Positions 26,371 through 34,886 of a DNA stretch of 61,022 bases are shown here, one piece after another. A program made the position numbers and the translations under genes. The stretch is from Erythrobacteraceae bacterium. GTDB lineage: Bacteria; Pseudomonadota; Alphaproteobacteria; Sphingomonadales; Sphingomonadaceae. Position 1 is the stretch's first letter. Every line of letters starts with the position of its first letter. Below the pieces are notes generated by a model, which searched no databases, was not told where the DNA came from, and was given only the letters and a program-made list of their open reading frames with translations. The stretch lies in contig JAHEAX010000008.1 in NCBI GenBank assembly GCA_024642525.1, positions 23,948-84,969 of the forward strand. The letters are read 5' to 3'.

Positions 26371-27579
26371 TCAATCCGGTTCGGCAGTCCTGTCGTCCGG
26401 ATGGGTCGTGGTCAGGCGCAAGATGCCATAGCCAATCAAGGCCGAGATGATCGAGCCGAGCAGGATGCCGATCTTGGCTTCATCAATCAGCAGGCGATAG
26501 CCCGGGAATGCCAGTTCGCCGATGAACAGCGACATGGTAAAGCCGATCCCGCACAAGACAGATACGCCCCATATTTCAGGCCAGCTCGCGCCCTTTGGCC
26601 GCTTGGCAAAGCCCAGCCAGTCGGCAATGACGATGCTCGAAAAAATGCCCACCTGCTTGCCCATGGCAAGACCTGCGGCAATGGCCAGCGGCAGCGGCGC
26701 AAGAATGCCTTCCATGCCCAGGTCTTTCAGTTCCACACCTGCGTTGGCGAAGCCGAAGATGGGGACAATGGCATAGGCGCTCCACGGCGCGAGATTATGT
26801 TCCAGCGTTTCGAGCAATGTATGCCCGTCCAGGCGCTGCATCGGGATTGTAAAGGCAGCCACAACGCCCGCAATGGTGGCATGGACGCCGGAATGCAGCA
26901 CACAATACCACAGCACTGTTGCCATGATGAGATAGGGCCAGATGCGGCTGACACGCATCTTGTTCATGCCGACCATCAGGCCCAGAACCACCAGCGAACC
27001 TACCAGCCACGCCAGTTTCAGATTGGCAGTGTAGAAGATGGCAATGATCATCACCGCGCCGATGTCATCGACAATGGCAACCGTCAGCAGGAACAGTCTG
27101 AGCGATGCGGGAACGCGGCTACCCAGCAGGCCAAGAACTCCCATGGCAAAGGCGATATCGGTGGCCGCCGGGATGGCCCAGCCGCGGGTCAGCTGCGGAT
27201 CGCCGCCGGCAAAGAACATATAGACAGCTGCTGGCGCAGCCATGCCTGCAACGGCGGCGAGAACGGGAAGGCGCCGCTGTTCTGGCGTTGCCAACTGGCC
27301 GCAAATCAGTTCGCGCTTCACTTCCAGCCCAACGACGAAGAAGAAAATCGCCATCAATCCATCGTTGATCCAGAGGTGCGCCGTGTCGAGCTTGGCCACT
27401 GGCGTCCAGGACAAGGTGCCGTGGAACAGCTCGTGATATTCATGGGCAAGCGACGAATTGGCCACCAGCATTGCTGCTGCTGCCACCAGGATCAGGAGGA
27501 CGCCTGCAGATGCGTCACTGACGAACAACGCGCGTACGGGTGCAAAGACGGAGCGGAGGGGGAGTTTTCTATCTGCCAT
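26371..27579 (-). CDS. nhaA: Na+/H+ antiporter NhaA
   Basis: 402 residues with about 12 membrane helices. It exports Na+ or Li+ in exchange for protons and sets pH and salt tolerance. Diagnostic segments are INDGLMAIFFFVVGLEVKRE near residue 70, the paired Asp of TM5 in LLTVAIVDDIGAVMIIAIFYT, and ATDIAFAMGVL. ATG 27579 follows GAGGGG; the frame is open to 27687, but ATAATTCTTT-rich DNA there is not coding-like. It is divergent from the NfrB-like glycosyltransferase. A perfect 14-base palindrome lies between the two genes and may be a regulator site. Confidence 0.95.
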   Translation of the reverse strand: MADRKLPLRSVFAPVRALFVSDASAGVLLILVAAAAMLVANSSLAHEYHELFHGTLSWTPVAKLDTAHLWINDGLMAIFFFVVGLEVKRELICGQLATPEQRRLPVLAAVAGMAAPAAVYMFFAGGDPQLTRGWAIPAATDIAFAMGVLGLLGSRVPASLRLFLLTVAIVDDIGAVMIIAIFYTANLKLAWLVGSLVVLGLMVGMNKMRVSRIWPYLIMATVLWYCVLHSGVHATIAGVVAAFTIPMQRLDGHTLLETLEHNLAPWSAYAIVPIFGFANAGVELKDLGMEGILAPLPLAIAAGLAMGKQVGIFSSIVIADWLGFAKRPKGASWPEIWGVSVLCGIGFTMSLFIGELAFPGYRLLIDEAKIGILLGSIISALIGYGILRLTTTHPDDRTAEPD

Positions 27580-27614
27580 AATGATGGCGCCCCTCTTTAT
27601 TAATTCTTTGCGCG

Positions 27615-27628
27615 TTGCAAGCTTGCAA
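27615..27628. promoter_or_regulatory. Perfect palindrome between nhaA and the NfrB-like gene
   Basis: TTGCAAGCTTGCAA, extended by flanking CTTTG (27606-27610) and CAAAG (27626-27630). It lies in the 88-base divergent gap, 36 bases before nhaA and 40 before the glycosyltransferase start. This is a likely dimeric-repressor or activator operator for one or both genes. Confidence 0.5.
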
Positions 27629-27667
27629 AGCCTTCGATAGGTATGATTCTTCAGGGAGAGGTCGCAC

Positions 27668-29086
27668 TTGACTGTCGGAGGATTCACAGGATTTGAATGG
27701 CTTATGCTGATCGAGCATGAGCTGTTTCTGTTTGCCGGGGTCTTTTTTTTGATCGGCGCGGCGGATGAAATTCTGGTCGATCTGACATGGCTCTGGCTGC
27801 GATTGAAGGGGAGGGCGAAGGCGCGAATCCTGCCTGCTTCTGCTGCCCGGTCAGATCAGCTATCGGACCTTTCCGGTAAGGCTGCCGTGTTTATCCCGGC
27901 ATGGCAGGAAGCCGGTGTAATAGGCGCGACAATTTCTCATATGCTGAAGGTCTGGCCGCAGCAGTCGCTGCGGATCTATGTTGGCTGCTATCGCAATGAT
28001 GCCGCCACCGTAGAAGCCGCCATTCGCGCAGCGGGCGGGGATGGGCGGCTGCGCCTTGTCATTCATGACCGCGATGGCCCCAGCACAAAGGCCGATTGCC
28101 TGAACCGCCTTTATCGCGCGCTGGAAGATGACGAGCTGCGCAGTGGCAATGCATCGCACATGGTGGTCCTGCACGATGCAGAAGACATGGTCGATCCGGC
28201 GGGCATTGCCTTGCTTGACGCGGCAATCGGTGATGCCGAACTTGCGCAATTGCCCGTGCTGCCCCTGCCGCAGCCTGCCAGTCCGTGGATTGGCAGCCAT
28301 TATTGCGAAGAATTTGCCGAAGCGCATGGCAAGGCGATGGTCGTGCGCGATGCATTGCGCGCAGGGATGCCCCTGGCAGGTGTCGGCTGCGCGATTGGCC
28401 GCTCAGCGCTGGCTCAACTGGCAACGTCCAGGGCTGACGGCCTGCCATTTGCTGCGGATTGCCTGACAGAAGATTACGAATTGGGGCTTGGGATTGCCGC
28501 GCGCGGGGGGCGGGCGCGCTTCCTGCGGTGTCGTCATGCTTCCGGCGAACTGGTGGCGACACGCGCATATTTTCCGGCCCGGCTGGACATTGCCGTGCGG
28601 CAGAAGACCCGCTGGATTCACGGCATTGCATTCCAGGGATGGGATCGCCTCGGCTGGAACGGGCGGCCCGCCGACATCTGGATGCAAATGCGCGACCGGC
28701 GCGGGCCGTTTACGGCTATCGTGCTGGCAATGGCTTATTTTCTGCTGGTGCTGGCCACGCTTGGCTGGGGGCTCAACATGATGGGGGCGGGCCCGGCGCT
28801 GCAACTGTCGCCTGCGCTCAAGATTATTCTCGCGCTTAATTTCGCAAGCTTCGTCTGGCGCGCTACCTGGCGTTTCGGCTTTACCGCGCGCGAATATGGC
28901 TGGGCCGAAGGCGTGCGTTCGGTGCTGCGCATTCCGGTTGCCAATATCATTGCCATCATGGCTGGCCGCCGCGCCTTCGCCGCCTATGCGCGGACTTTGG
29001 GCGGCCAATTGCCTGTGTGGGACAAAACCCATCACCACGCCCACCCTGCCATGCAACTTGGCGTGCGCGAAAGGCACGCCTTGTGA
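27668..29086 (+). CDS. NfrB-like membrane glycosyltransferase (GT2, no MshEN domain)
   Basis: 472 residues. A membrane helix near residues 15-40 precedes a cytoplasmic GT2 domain: VFIPAWQEAGVIGATISHML, then DGPSTKADCLNRLY, HDAEDMVDP (DxD-like), GVGCAIGRSA, a TEDYELG acceptor motif, and QKTRW (QxxRW). Two or three C-terminal membrane helices follow. This order is that of NfrB, the inner-membrane enzyme of the N4-phage-receptor glycan pathway. E. coli NfrB (about 745 residues) carries an extra C-terminal MshEN domain that binds c-di-GMP; it is missing here. The TTG start at 27668 has AGGGAGAGG six bases upstream; ATG 27704 is an alternative. Its stop overlaps the next gene (GTGA). Confidence 0.82.
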   Translation: MTVGGFTGFEWLMLIEHELFLFAGVFFLIGAADEILVDLTWLWLRLKGRAKARILPASAARSDQLSDLSGKAAVFIPAWQEAGVIGATISHMLKVWPQQSLRIYVGCYRNDAATVEAAIRAAGGDGRLRLVIHDRDGPSTKADCLNRLYRALEDDELRSGNASHMVVLHDAEDMVDPAGIALLDAAIGDAELAQLPVLPLPQPASPWIGSHYCEEFAEAHGKAMVVRDALRAGMPLAGVGCAIGRSALAQLATSRADGLPFAADCLTEDYELGLGIAARGGRARFLRCRHASGELVATRAYFPARLDIAVRQKTRWIHGIAFQGWDRLGWNGRPADIWMQMRDRRGPFTAIVLAMAYFLLVLATLGWGLNMMGAGPALQLSPALKIILALNFASFVWRATWRFGFTAREYGWAEGVRSVLRIPVANIIAIMAGRRAFAAYARTLGGQLPVWDKTHHHAHPAMQLGVRERHAL

Positions 29087-30231
29087 GAGCGACCGGCAAA
29101 CGACGTTCGGGCCAGCCGATGGTGGTGCTGGGCACTTTGCTGGTCGGCTGGGTGTTCCTGCGCGTCGCGCTGTGGGAATCGCCTTTTCCGGACAGCCTTG
29201 CAGCCCAAGTGCAATCACCTGTGGTGCAGATGGCGCAAAATGCGCAGCCGTCTGCACTGGCTGAAAATGGAAGACTGGCCCTGAATTCGATGGCGGCAAG
29301 CCCACTTCCAATCAGCACTGCGCCGATTGCGCCACCAAAAGCCGTGGGGGTCGATTATCCGCCGGTTAAGGCGGTGGGCGAACCTGAAGTGCAGGGTTTT
29401 GCCTCGCAGCAATTGCTGTGGCTGGCGGCGATGGGCAAGGTGCCTGTCCCGGGCGAAATCCTGTCTGCGATGCGCGACAGCGCCCGCGCCGCCCCTGCCG
29501 CCCCTACCGCAGCGCCCTTTGGCGGGCTTTCGGCAGGAGGCTTGCCGAAGGCCGGTGCAGCAGATGGCGCATCCCCGAAACGTTGGTCAGCCGATGGTTG
29601 GCTATTCCTGCGCGCCGGTCCGGCAACGGCGTCTTCAGCGGGCACGCGCTACTCCAGCTACGGCGCAAGTCAGGCAGGTGCAGTGCTGCGTTACCGGCTC
29701 GATCCTGCCAGCAGGAACAAGCCATCGGTCTATCTACGCGCCACCAAGGCACTGGCTACGTCTCGTGAAGCGGACCTGGCGTTTGGCGTGTCCGCCCGAC
29801 CGATCGCGAAAATTCCCGTGTCAGCCCATGCTGAAATGCGGCTGACGCGCCAGAACGGCAGGCAGGAAATGCGCCCCGCGGCGTTCCTCGTGACAGAACT
29901 GCCGCCTGCCGGTTTGCCATATGGAATGCGCGGTGAAACCTATGCGCAGGCAGGCTATGTCGGCGGTAATTTCAAGACAGCGTTTATCGATGGGCAGGCC
30001 AAGCTGGACAGGGCCGTCGCGCGGTTTGACCTAGGCACTTTGCGCGCCGGGGCAGGCGCATGGGGCGGCGCACAAAAGGGCGCTGCACGGGTCGATATCG
30101 GCCCCACTGCATCTGTTGAAACACTGCTTGGCGATATGCCCGCCCGCATCATTGTCGATTACCGGATGCGGGTGGCTGGAGACGCAAAGCCCGGCTCAGG
30201 TGTTGCCTTAACGCTCACCACGGGTTTTTAA
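29083..30231 (+). CDS. Short NfrA-like outer-membrane partner protein
   Basis: 382 residues. A basic start and an N-terminal hydrophobic anchor (about residues 13-27) lead into a Pro/Ala-rich linker of some 130 residues. The C-terminal 200 residues have beta-barrel character: SADGWLFLRAGP, SSYGASQAGAVLRYRL, GMRGETYAQAGYVGG, AGAGAWGGAQKG, and a terminal Phe. The last part resembles the C-terminal domain of NfrA. E. coli NfrA is about 990 residues with TPR repeats, which are absent here. GTG 29083 overlaps the NfrB-like stop, so the pair is coupled. The NfrA relation rests on pattern likeness and context. Confidence 0.6.
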   Translation: MRATGKRRSGQPMVVLGTLLVGWVFLRVALWESPFPDSLAAQVQSPVVQMAQNAQPSALAENGRLALNSMAASPLPISTAPIAPPKAVGVDYPPVKAVGEPEVQGFASQQLLWLAAMGKVPVPGEILSAMRDSARAAPAAPTAAPFGGLSAGGLPKAGAADGASPKRWSADGWLFLRAGPATASSAGTRYSSYGASQAGAVLRYRLDPASRNKPSVYLRATKALATSREADLAFGVSARPIAKIPVSAHAEMRLTRQNGRQEMRPAAFLVTELPPAGLPYGMRGETYAQAGYVGGNFKTAFIDGQAKLDRAVARFDLGTLRAGAGAWGGAQKGAARVDIGPTASVETLLGDMPARIIVDYRMRVAGDAKPGSGVALTLTTGF

Positions 30232-30301
30232 TCTCGATTTAGACGCTGGCCATGCACGGTTCGCCTTTAATCCGGCGGCATGCTCGTTTAGGGCTTGGGG
30301 A

Positions 30302-31216
30302 ATGGACGTTTATCTCCCCATTGCGAATTTATCAGTCAACGGACTGGTCATTGTCGCATTGGGCATGATCACGGGCATTCTGTCCGGTCTGTTCGGCGTG
30401 GGCGGCGGGTTCCTCACCACCCCGCTGATGATCTTCTACGGCATCCCGCCAACGGTTGCTGCTGCGTCGGCATCTACGCAGGTAACCGGCGCAAGCGTCT
30501 CGGGCGTGTTTGCTCACACTAGGCGCGGCGGGGTCGATTACCGGATGGGCGGGGTCATGGTGGCAGGCGGCGTGGTCGGCGCTGGCATTGGCGCAATCCT
30601 GTTCCGTTTCTTCCAGTCCATCGGCCAGATCGACGTCGTCATCAACGTGCTCTACGTCGTCATGCTGGGCACCATCGGCACGCTGATGGCGCGCGAGGCG
30701 CTGCAAACCCTGCGCCCGTCCGAGAAAGGTGTGGCGCGCGCTGCCAAGAAACGGCGGCACCATCCGCTTGTCACCGCCTTGCCGCTGCGTTGGCGATTTT
30801 ACGGATCGGGCCTCTATATTTCGCCCTTTGCTCCGTTGCTGCTCGGCGTTGTTGTCGGCACGCTGACAATGCTTATGGGCGTGGGCGGCGGTTTCATCCT
30901 TGTCCCTGCCATGCTGTATATTCTCGGCATGAACGCCAATGTCGTCGTTGGCACATCGCTGTTCCAGATCCTGTTTGTGACAATCGCCACCACCATGATG
31001 CACGCTCTCACCACGCGAGCGATCGATATCGTGCTGGCGGTGCTGTTGCTTCTGGGGTCGGTTTCAGGCGCGCAGATCGGTGCCAAGATTGCCAGCCGGG
31101 CAAAGCCTGAAATCCTGCGTCTGGTGCTGTCGGCCATCGTGCTGATGGTGGCGCTGCGGATGCTGTTCGGCCTTGGATACAGGCCGGACGAGATTTTCAC
31201 CGTGGTCGGGCTGTGA
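30302..31216 (+). CDS. TSUP (TauE/SafE) family transporter
   Basis: A 304-residue membrane protein with about eight helices and the duplicated TSUP signature: GLFGVGGGFLTTPLMIFYGI near residue 30 and MLMGVGGGFILVPAMLYILG near residue 190. The family exports sulfite, sulfoacetate or other sulfur organics, or imports thiosulfate-like anions. ATG 30302 follows GGGGA. The TIGR02186 gene begins ten bases after its stop. That pairing is common in Alphaproteobacteria and suggests the periplasmic TIGR02186 protein works with this transporter. Confidence 0.9.
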   Translation: MDVYLPIANLSVNGLVIVALGMITGILSGLFGVGGGFLTTPLMIFYGIPPTVAAASASTQVTGASVSGVFAHTRRGGVDYRMGGVMVAGGVVGAGIGAILFRFFQSIGQIDVVINVLYVVMLGTIGTLMAREALQTLRPSEKGVARAAKKRRHHPLVTALPLRWRFYGSGLYISPFAPLLLGVVVGTLTMLMGVGGGFILVPAMLYILGMNANVVVGTSLFQILFVTIATTMMHALTTRAIDIVLAVLLLLGSVSGAQIGAKIASRAKPEILRLVLSAIVLMVALRMLFGLGYRPDEIFTVVGL

Positions 31217-31226
31217 GCGCGGCCTG

Positions 31227-31982
31227 ATGAAGCGGCTGCTCCTTCTTGCCTTGTGCTTTTTTGCCCTGACAGGGCAGCGCGATCCGATCCTGGTGCCGGA
31301 AGTTTCGCAGCACGAAATCCAGGTGCGCCAGGGCTTCACCGGAACAGAATTGCTGCTGTTCGGTGCCATCCTTGACCCAAGCGGCGTCAGGGCAGGGCGG
31401 GATTACGATATTGTCGTGGTGCTGAAAGGGCCAACTGGCGCCATCCGCGTGCGCGAGAAAGAACGCATCGGCGGTATGTGGATCAATGCCAACACCACCG
31501 ATTTCCGCTCTGCGCCTTCTTTCTTTGCGGTCGCGTCGTCTGCCCCGATTGGTGATATCGTGGATGAACGCACGGCGGCCATTTACGAATTTGGCCTTGG
31601 CTTCATCCAGCTTTCCCCCACCGGCACGATCGACCCGGAAGAACAGCTGAAGTTCACCGAAGGGCTGGTCGATCTGCGTCGCCGCGAAGGTCTTTTCAAG
31701 GAGGACATGGGGGGCGTGAAAATCAGCGAACAGGTGCTCTATCAGGCCCGCATATCGCTGCCATCCAATGTGCAGACCGGCACTTATACTGCTGAAACCT
31801 TTGCCATTACCCGTGGGCGAGTGATTGCCTCAGCCGTTGCCGAAGTGGAGGTGAAGAAAGTGGGCTTCGAACGGTTTATCGAGGTGTTTTCCCAACAGCA
31901 GGCATTTTTCTACGGTCTTATTGCGGTTTCACTATCCATCTTCATGGGCTGGCTCGCCGGGCGCGTATTCGCCATGATCTAG
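31227..31982 (+). CDS. TIGR02186 family periplasmic protein
   Basis: 251 residues with an N-terminal signal sequence (KRLLLLALCFFALTGQ), a beta-rich extracytoplasmic domain (EVSQHEIQVRQGFTGTELLLFGA, then NANTTDFRSAPSFFAVASS), and a C-terminal membrane anchor at about residues 230-248. The family is defined by its link to TSUP transporters; its biochemical role is not known. The start is ATG 31227 (MKRLLLL), ten bases after the transporter stop; the frame open to 31173 is read-through in the wrong phase of that gene. The HerA-like gene follows 97 bases later on the same strand. Confidence 0.85.
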   Translation: MKRLLLLALCFFALTGQRDPILVPEVSQHEIQVRQGFTGTELLLFGAILDPSGVRAGRDYDIVVVLKGPTGAIRVREKERIGGMWINANTTDFRSAPSFFAVASSAPIGDIVDERTAAIYEFGLGFIQLSPTGTIDPEEQLKFTEGLVDLRRREGLFKEDMGGVKISEQVLYQARISLPSNVQTGTYTAETFAITRGRVIASAVAEVEVKKVGFERFIEVFSQQQAFFYGLIAVSLSIFMGWLAGRVFAMI

Positions 31983-32079
31983 CGATTTTTGCGTAAGGGT
32001 TCCCGCGCATTGTTGACGCGATGTTAACCCTCTGCACCCTATTTCCCTGTCGGGTATTTTCAGGGGAAGACGCGCAATC

Positions 32080-33768
32080 ATGACGGATATGGCAAACGGC
32101 AATTTCGATCAGGCACAGCCGGTGTCGGGGCCGGACGGTCAAAATGTCGATCTCGACACGGCCGAAAATTCGTCCCGGCCTATCGGTGTTGTCCTCGAAA
32201 TTGCAGGCTCCGGCTCCCAGATCGCGCTCGACCTGCAGCGTCTCAGCGAATGCATGGCGGATGAAGATCCGTCCATCGGCCTTGCCGGGCAGGTGGGTAG
32301 CCAGATCAAGATCAGGGTTGGCAACAGCTGGTTGCTGGCCAGCGTACGCAACCAGCGGCAGGACCGCCGCGCCAATGGCGGCATCATCGCCAACATCGAC
32401 TTTCTGGGCGAAGGCCAGGAAGAAAAGCTGACGGGCCGCATCCATGGTTTCCGCCGCGGTGTCACGCGATACCCCGTTCCGGGCGCGCTGATTTACCCTG
32501 CAACCACTGAAGATTTGCGCCAGATTTACGCCAGTGACGGCCGTGCAAACGTCCAGATTGGCACTGTGTACCCGACCAAGGAAATCCGCGCCGGCCTTTA
32601 TATCGACGCCATGCTGGGCAAGCATTTCGCGCTGCTCGGTTCAACAGGTACCGGTAAGTCCACCAGCGCTGCGCTGATCCTGCACCGGATTTGCGAAGCT
32701 GCGCCTGCCGGCCATATCGTGATGATCGATCCCCACGGGGAATATTCCGCCGCGTTCAAACAGGCCGGGATGATCTTCGACGTATCAAACCTGCAGATGC
32801 CATACTGGTTGATGAATTTCGAAGAGCATTGCGAAGTGCTGCTGACGTCGAATGGCAATGAACGCCAGATCGATGCGGATATTCTTGCGCGCTGCCTGCT
32901 TCATGCCCGCTGCAAGAACCGACTGGCAGAAACGATGGGCAAGATAACCGTCGATTCGCCGGTTCCATACCTGCTTTCCGACCTCTCCAACGAGATCAAG
33001 ACCCAGATGGGCAAGCTGGACAAGGCGACATCGAGCGCCCCGTTCATGCGGATCAGCAACAAGCTGGACGAGATCAAGTCAGACCCCCGCTACCAGTTCA
33101 TGTTCTCCGGCATGCTGGTGGGCGATACCATGGCAGATTTCATCTCCAAGGTGTTCCGCATGCCAAGCGCCGGCAAGCCGATTTCCATCATCGACGTTTC
33201 GGGTGTGCCGTCCGACATCACATCGACCGTGGTCGCCGTGCTGTCGCGCCTGGTGTTTGATTTTGCCATCTGGGGCCGGGACGAAAAGACCAGCCCGATC
33301 CTGCTGGTATGCGAAGAAGCCCACCGTTACGTGCCGAATGAACGCAATGCCGATGGTTCGTCAGTTGGCCGCATTCTCAGCCGAATTGCCAAGGAAGGCC
33401 GTAAATACGGCATTTCGCTGGGCCTCATCACGCAGCGCCCATCCGACCTTGCCGAAGGCGTGCTGTCACAGTGCGGCACGATCATTTCCATGCGTTTGAA
33501 CAACGACCGCGACCAGGCTTTCGTGAAGTCGGCCATGCCCGAAGGCGCGCGCGGCTTCCTCGATTCCATTCCGGCACTGCGTAACCGCGAATGCATCATC
33601 TGCGGTGAAGGTGTGGCCATTCCTATCCGCGTTTCCTTCGACAATCTTGAAGAAGTGAAGCGTCCGGCATCCGAAGACCCGAGCTTTGTCGACCTTTGGC
33701 GCCAGACCGGCGGCGAGGAAGAAATCGTCCATCGCACCGTCCAGCGCTGGCGCAGCCAGGGAACCTGA
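32080..33768 (+). CDS. HerA-like ATPase (DUF87)
   Basis: A 562-residue ATPase of the HerA/FtsK superfamily. A HAS-barrel-like N-terminal domain (to about residue 150) is followed by Walker A GSTGTGKSTSAAL near residue 187. Walker B is ILLVCEEAHRY near residue 407 and an arginine-bearing ITQRPSDLAEGVLSQCGT lies near residue 450. HerA hexamers move DNA, usually with the nuclease NurA, in end resection or defence. No NurA or Sir2-like partner is adjacent here, so it is a stand-alone HerA of the kind seen in sphingomonads. AGGGGAAGA precedes ATG 32080. The stop lies within a hairpin shared with queE. Confidence 0.88.
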   Translation: MTDMANGNFDQAQPVSGPDGQNVDLDTAENSSRPIGVVLEIAGSGSQIALDLQRLSECMADEDPSIGLAGQVGSQIKIRVGNSWLLASVRNQRQDRRANGGIIANIDFLGEGQEEKLTGRIHGFRRGVTRYPVPGALIYPATTEDLRQIYASDGRANVQIGTVYPTKEIRAGLYIDAMLGKHFALLGSTGTGKSTSAALILHRICEAAPAGHIVMIDPHGEYSAAFKQAGMIFDVSNLQMPYWLMNFEEHCEVLLTSNGNERQIDADILARCLLHARCKNRLAETMGKITVDSPVPYLLSDLSNEIKTQMGKLDKATSSAPFMRISNKLDEIKSDPRYQFMFSGMLVGDTMADFISKVFRMPSAGKPISIIDVSGVPSDITSTVVAVLSRLVFDFAIWGRDEKTSPILLVCEEAHRYVPNERNADGSSVGRILSRIAKEGRKYGISLGLITQRPSDLAEGVLSQCGTIISMRLNNDRDQAFVKSAMPEGARGFLDSIPALRNRECIICGEGVAIPIRVSFDNLEEVKRPASEDPSFVDLWRQTGGEEEIVHRTVQRWRSQGT

Positions 33769-33787
33769 GGCCAGGCGCCTCAAGTTC
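33761..33787. terminator. Convergent hairpin spanning both stop codons
   Basis: GAAC-c-TGAGGC (33761-33771) pairs with GCCTCA-a-GTTC (33777-33787). The HerA stop TGA (33766-33768) and the queE stop (33780-33782) lie on opposite arms, so one small structure ends both transcripts. There is no long T run. Confidence 0.55.
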
Positions 33788-34514
33788 CGCGGGTATCGCC
33801 GAAAATGTGAATATGCAGCCTGTCGCTCATGCGGAAACCGTGCTGCAGGCACAGCGGAACCAACCATTGTTCGCGGCTTCGCAAAGTGGCGCTGTCGGTG
33901 CCTTCAGGCATCAGGAACACGCGTGCAGGCGGTATGGCATGGGCGCGCACGATTGCGGCGGCTTCCGCCACATCATCAGGCGTGGCGCAAACGAATTTGA
34001 AGTACGCCCGATCATCGCGTGAATAGTGATTCAGCCGCTCAGGGATCAAGGCGAGTTCTGGCGCATTGCCGCTATGGCCCAATTTGGGGCTGACATTATA
34101 CTGGTCGACACGGATATCGACGCGCGCGGGCGCGGTGGTGGTGCCATTGGTTTCTATTTCGACTGTCGCATCGGGCAGCAATTCCAGCATATTCGCAAGA
34201 GCAGGGGCCTGTAGCAACGGCTCACCGCCGGTAATGACAATCCGGCGCTGTCCCAATGTCAAAATGCGGGCAGCCACGTCGGCTTCATCCAGAATGACCT
34301 GGTTTGCCTTGCGGTCAAAGGTTTCGCCGCTGCGGTGAGGGCGATCATCCCCTTCGAAGTGCCACGTGTAAGCCGTGTCGCACCAGACGCAGGCAAGGTT
34401 GCAGCGTGACAGGCGCACGAAAGTGCAGGGCGTGCCGGCAGACGGACCTTCGCCTTGCACGGACGCAAATATTTCCGGCTCGCCCGGCGTTGTCGTTGCA
34501 AGTGTCAAAGCCAT
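33780..34514 (-). CDS. queE: 7-carboxy-7-deazaguanine synthase QueE
   Basis: A radical SAM enzyme making CDG, an early step to preQ0 and queuosine. 244 residues. The radical SAM cluster motif is in RLSRCNLACVWCDTAYTWHF near residue 35 (CxxxCxxC), with GEGPSAGTPCTFVRLS before it and a VITGGEPLLQ SAM-site segment near residue 97. It lies three bases after a small unknown ORF and downstream of valS on the same strand. No other queuosine gene is near. The insert after the cluster is compact, as in many proteobacterial forms. Confidence 0.94.
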   Translation of the reverse strand: MALTLATTTPGEPEIFASVQGEGPSAGTPCTFVRLSRCNLACVWCDTAYTWHFEGDDRPHRSGETFDRKANQVILDEADVAARILTLGQRRIVITGGEPLLQAPALANMLELLPDATVEIETNGTTTAPARVDIRVDQYNVSPKLGHSGNAPELALIPERLNHYSRDDRAYFKFVCATPDDVAEAAAIVRAHAIPPARVFLMPEGTDSATLRSREQWLVPLCLQHGFRMSDRLHIHIFGDTRGT

Positions 34515-34517
34515 CGG

Positions 34518-34883
34518 TCAGCTGCCTTTCGCGACATTTTCGATACCGCAGTTGATCGACCCTGTCGCCAGCGCAATCGTGCGCCCGAATGATGCAGGGG
34601 CAAGTAATTCCACTTCGAACCTGCCGTGGTCATAGGAATAGATTGCCTCTATTTCCAATGTGCCAGCCGCAAGGCCCAGCTCGGCTATCGCCTCTGCAAT
34701 CCGGCGTTCCCAGTCTGCCCAATGGCCATGAAGCTGTGCAAGCGTTGCGGTGGCACCATCCAGGTCTTGCCCCGAAGCAGATATGGACACCAGGTGACCG
34801 TGCCAGTCCCCTTCGGCAACAAGGCCGGGCATTGCCGGCTTTTGCGTCAGGTGAAACCCGGGAGGCCCCTTGGCGCCCGCCAC
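34518..34883 (-). CDS. Hypothetical protein between valS and queE
   Basis: 121 residues. No named family is recognised. It has a short Pro/Gly N-terminus, then a central region with GHWADWERRIAEAIAELGL (amphipathic helix) and a hydrophilic beta segment LEIEAIYSYDHGRFEVELL. There is no signal peptide or membrane helix. It begins three bases after the valS stop and ends three bases before the queE start, so it is part of a tight three-gene unit. Codon use resembles that of its neighbours. A link to tRNA biology is suggested only by context. Confidence 0.7.
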   Translation of the reverse strand: MAGAKGPPGFHLTQKPAMPGLVAEGDWHGHLVSISASGQDLDGATATLAQLHGHWADWERRIAEAIAELGLAAGTLEIEAIYSYDHGRFEVELLAPASFGRTIALATGSINCGIENVAKGS

Positions 34884-34886
34884 CTG

